Below, piece by piece: positions 5,610-6,664 of a DNA stretch of 6,664 nucleotides; positions within the stretch are counted from its first letter, which is position 1, and each line of letters opens with the position of its first letter. A model generated the notes under the pieces. The model saw only the letters and a program-made list of their open reading frames with translations. It was not told where the DNA came from and did not search any database. A program made the translations under genes and the position numbers. The DNA comes from DASSWG01 sp041689995 (GTDB taxonomy: Bacteria > Bacteroidota > Bacteroidia > Flavobacteriales > Flavobacteriaceae): the NCBI GenBank assembly GCA_041689995.1, contig JBDNFD010000134.1, positions 1 to 6,664 on the forward strand, in the 5' to 3' direction.

Positions 5610-5756
5610 GTTTGTACTGAAATAGAATTTGATAATACCTACAAGGTCTGAAAAAGACCTTGCCGGAAAACAACCTCCTGCAAGGTTTCAAAAACCTTGT
5701 AGGTATAAATGAAATGGAATTGATAATACCTACAAGGTCAAAAATGACGTTGCAGG
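5585..5756 (+). repeat. REP-like hairpin pairs, units 1 and 2 (left of the RAYT gene)
   Basis: Each unit is two hairpins in inverted orientation, like E. coli BIMEs. Unit 1 has hairpin A at 5585-5611 and its inverted partner A' at 5637-5666. Unit 2 has A at 5677-5704 and A' at 5728-5756. Hairpin A has the core CAAGGTTTCAAAAACCTTG flanked by CCTG and TAGG, giving a 12-bp stem with one G-T wobble that marks its orientation. A' is nearly the reverse complement (core CAAGGTC...GACCTTG). Linkers of 23-25 nt separate A and A', and units are joined by AAAACAACCTC-like spacers. A' of unit 2 is decayed (ACGTTG for ACCTTG). Hairpin A of unit 1 encodes the end of hemD. These hairpins have no T-tract, so they are not classical terminators, though they may stabilise the hem mRNA 3' end. 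Confidence 0.9.
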
Positions 5757-5777
5757 AATTGTCTGTAAATCTCGATT

Positions 5778-6325
5778 ATGAAACTGGAAGTTCTGGAAAA
5801 AGATCATTATTATCATATATACAATCGTGGTATTAACGGTGAACTAATTTTTAAAAATGATAAGAACAAACAATATTTTCTCAAGCTACTTGCAAAATAC
5901 ATGTCAGACAGCTTAAAGATTTTTGCGTTTTGTTTAATGGATAATCATTTTCATTTTGTTGTACAAGTTACGGATCAGGAAAAAGTTACCCAGCAATTTT
6001 CAAACTTCTTCAACGCATATGCAAAGGCTTTAATAAAATGTATGCTCGTACGGGAAGTTTATTTGAAAAACATTTTAAACGAATAAGAATTCACGATGAA
6101 AACTATTTGCGCCATTTAATAGTTTATACACACTTAAATCCAAAACATCATCTTAACATCGATTTCGAAACCTATGAGTTTTCATCGTATTCTTATTATC
6201 TATCTACAAAATCAACAATAATTGAAAAAGATTACATATTGGAAATTTTTGATGATTTGGAAAATTTTGTGTTTGTTCACAAATCACGAAATGGCTTTTT
6301 GACAACAAAGTTTACCTTTGAGTGA
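5778..6325 (+). pseudogene. REP-associated tyrosine transposase (RAYT, Y1_Tnp/TnpA_REP family), one frameshift
   Basis: RAYTs are single-strand-specific HUH nucleases related to IS200/IS605 TnpA that act on REP hairpins. The N-terminal part (from 5778) has His-Ile-Tyr-Asn-Arg-Gly at 13-18 and the HUH metal site Met-Asp-Asn-His-Phe-His-Phe-Val with H57 and H59. After codon 84 (about 6029) the frame is lost by deletion of one base, probably a T from the run at 6029-6031. The next frame continues Asn-Lys-Met-Tyr-Ala-Arg-Thr-Gly-Ser-Leu-Phe-Glu-Lys, then Tyr-Thr-His-Leu-Asn-Pro with the probable catalytic Tyr encoded at 6125-6127, ending at TGA 6323-6325. The repaired protein would be 182 aa, usual for small RAYTs, with catalytic residues intact, so decay is recent or the shift is an error. 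REP-like hairpins on both sides are its expected substrate. Confidence 0.9.
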
Positions 6326-6336
6326 AAAACAACTTC

Positions 6337-6664
6337 CCGCAAGGTTTCAAAAACCTTGTAGGTGTAAATGAAATGGAAAAAGAAGAAACCTACAAGGTCT
6401 GAAAAAGACCTTGCAGGAAAACAACTTCCCGCAAGGTTTCAAAAACCTTGTAGGTGTAAATGAAATGGAAAGCAAGAGACCTACAAGGTCTGAAAAAGAC
6501 CTTGCAGGAAAACAACTTCCCGCAAGGTTTCAAAAACCTTGTAGGTATAAATGAAATGAAAAAAGAAGAAACCTACAAGGTCTGAAAAAGACCTTGCAGG
6601 AAAACAACTTCCTGCAAGGCTTCAAAAACCTTGTAGGTATAAATGAAATGAAAAAAGAAGAAAC
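6337..6664 (+). repeat. REP-like hairpin pairs, units 3-5 and partial unit 6 (right of the RAYT gene)
   Basis: Tandem units with a 91-92 bp period continue to the window edge. Unit 3 has A at 6337-6363 and A' at 6388-6417; unit 4 has 6429-6455 and 6479-6508; unit 5 has 6520-6546 and 6571-6600; unit 6 starts with A at 6611-6638 and is cut in its linker. Linkers (TAAATGAAATG followed by a purine-rich stretch) and spacers (AAAACAACTTCC) are almost identical between units, so they arose by recent tandem duplication. They are more uniform than the left-hand units. Units 3-5 share CCCGCAAGG where units 2 and 6 have CCTGCAAGG, weakening the base of the hairpin. No gene is present here. Confidence 0.9.

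Noticed and set aside
5585..5666. REP hairpins as intrinsic terminator of the hem operon
   Set aside because: The stems are strong but no run of T residues follows either arm. They may stabilise RNA or slow polymerase but do not meet the usual terminator pattern.
6020..6045. Programmed -1 frameshift in the RAYT gene
   Set aside because: The junction GCTTTAATAAAATG has no X-XXY-YYZ slippery heptamer and no obvious downstream stimulatory structure. A one-base deletion is simpler.
6337..6664. Regularly spaced repeats resembling a CRISPR array
   Set aside because: The whole ~91-bp unit, including the supposed spacers, repeats almost unchanged, and each unit has two inverted hairpins. CRISPR spacers would be unique. 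No cas genes are present.

Overview
The window looks like the chromosome of a member of the Bacteroidota, most likely class Flavobacteriia. The DNA is AT-rich, and three intergenic stretches carry the Bacteroidota promoter pattern (a TTG-type -33 box about 19-22 bp before a TAnnTTTG -7 box). Ribosome-binding regions are A-rich rather than GGAGG-like. Glutamyl-tRNA reductase, hydroxymethylbilane synthase and uroporphyrinogen-III synthase lie in the order hemA-hemC-hemD next to a divergent AraC regulator, an arrangement I associate with flavobacteria. The assignment comes from sequence features and recall, not a database search.

Left part (1-1620). The first ~80 bases may hold the last codons of a gene that starts outside the window. 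A tract of five 7-bp repeats follows (143-177). Next is a decayed zinc-dependent succinylglutamate desuccinylase/aspartoacylase-family gene (225-1129), broken by two frameshifts. It is followed by a small lipoprotein gene (1228-1542) with two copies of an Asn-Pro-Ala-His-Gly...His-Arg-Cys-Asp motif. The lipoprotein gene has its own likely promoter and a good intrinsic terminator (1566-1603).

Centre (1641-5609). A PchR-like AraC-family regulator on the minus strand is divergent from hemA-hemC-hemD on the plus strand. The roughly 200-bp divergent region holds one promoter for each side, a 17-bp perfect inverted repeat in the regulator's leader, and a 13-bp palindrome between the hemA promoter and its start codon. 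hemA and hemC overlap by 4 bases (ATGA), and hemC and hemD are 9 bases apart, so they form one transcription unit. Together they convert glutamyl-tRNA to uroporphyrinogen III, apart from the hemB (porphobilinogen synthase) and aminomutase steps, which are not in the window. The layout suggests that the AraC protein controls haem synthesis in response to iron or haem.

Right part (5585-6664). The 3' end of hemD runs directly into REP-like hairpins arranged as inverted pairs, about 91-93 bp per unit. Two pairs lie before and at least three and a half lie after a frameshifted REP-associated tyrosine transposase (RAYT, Y1_Tnp family) gene at 5778-6325. The array runs off the end of the window. The first hairpin supplies the last eight codons and the stop codon of hemD. 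hemD also carries an in-frame insertion made of three AGAATTC heptamers and a small GC-rich hairpin. The main theme of the window is therefore a haem operon whose third gene has been remodelled by small repeats, beside a decaying RAYT/REP locus.
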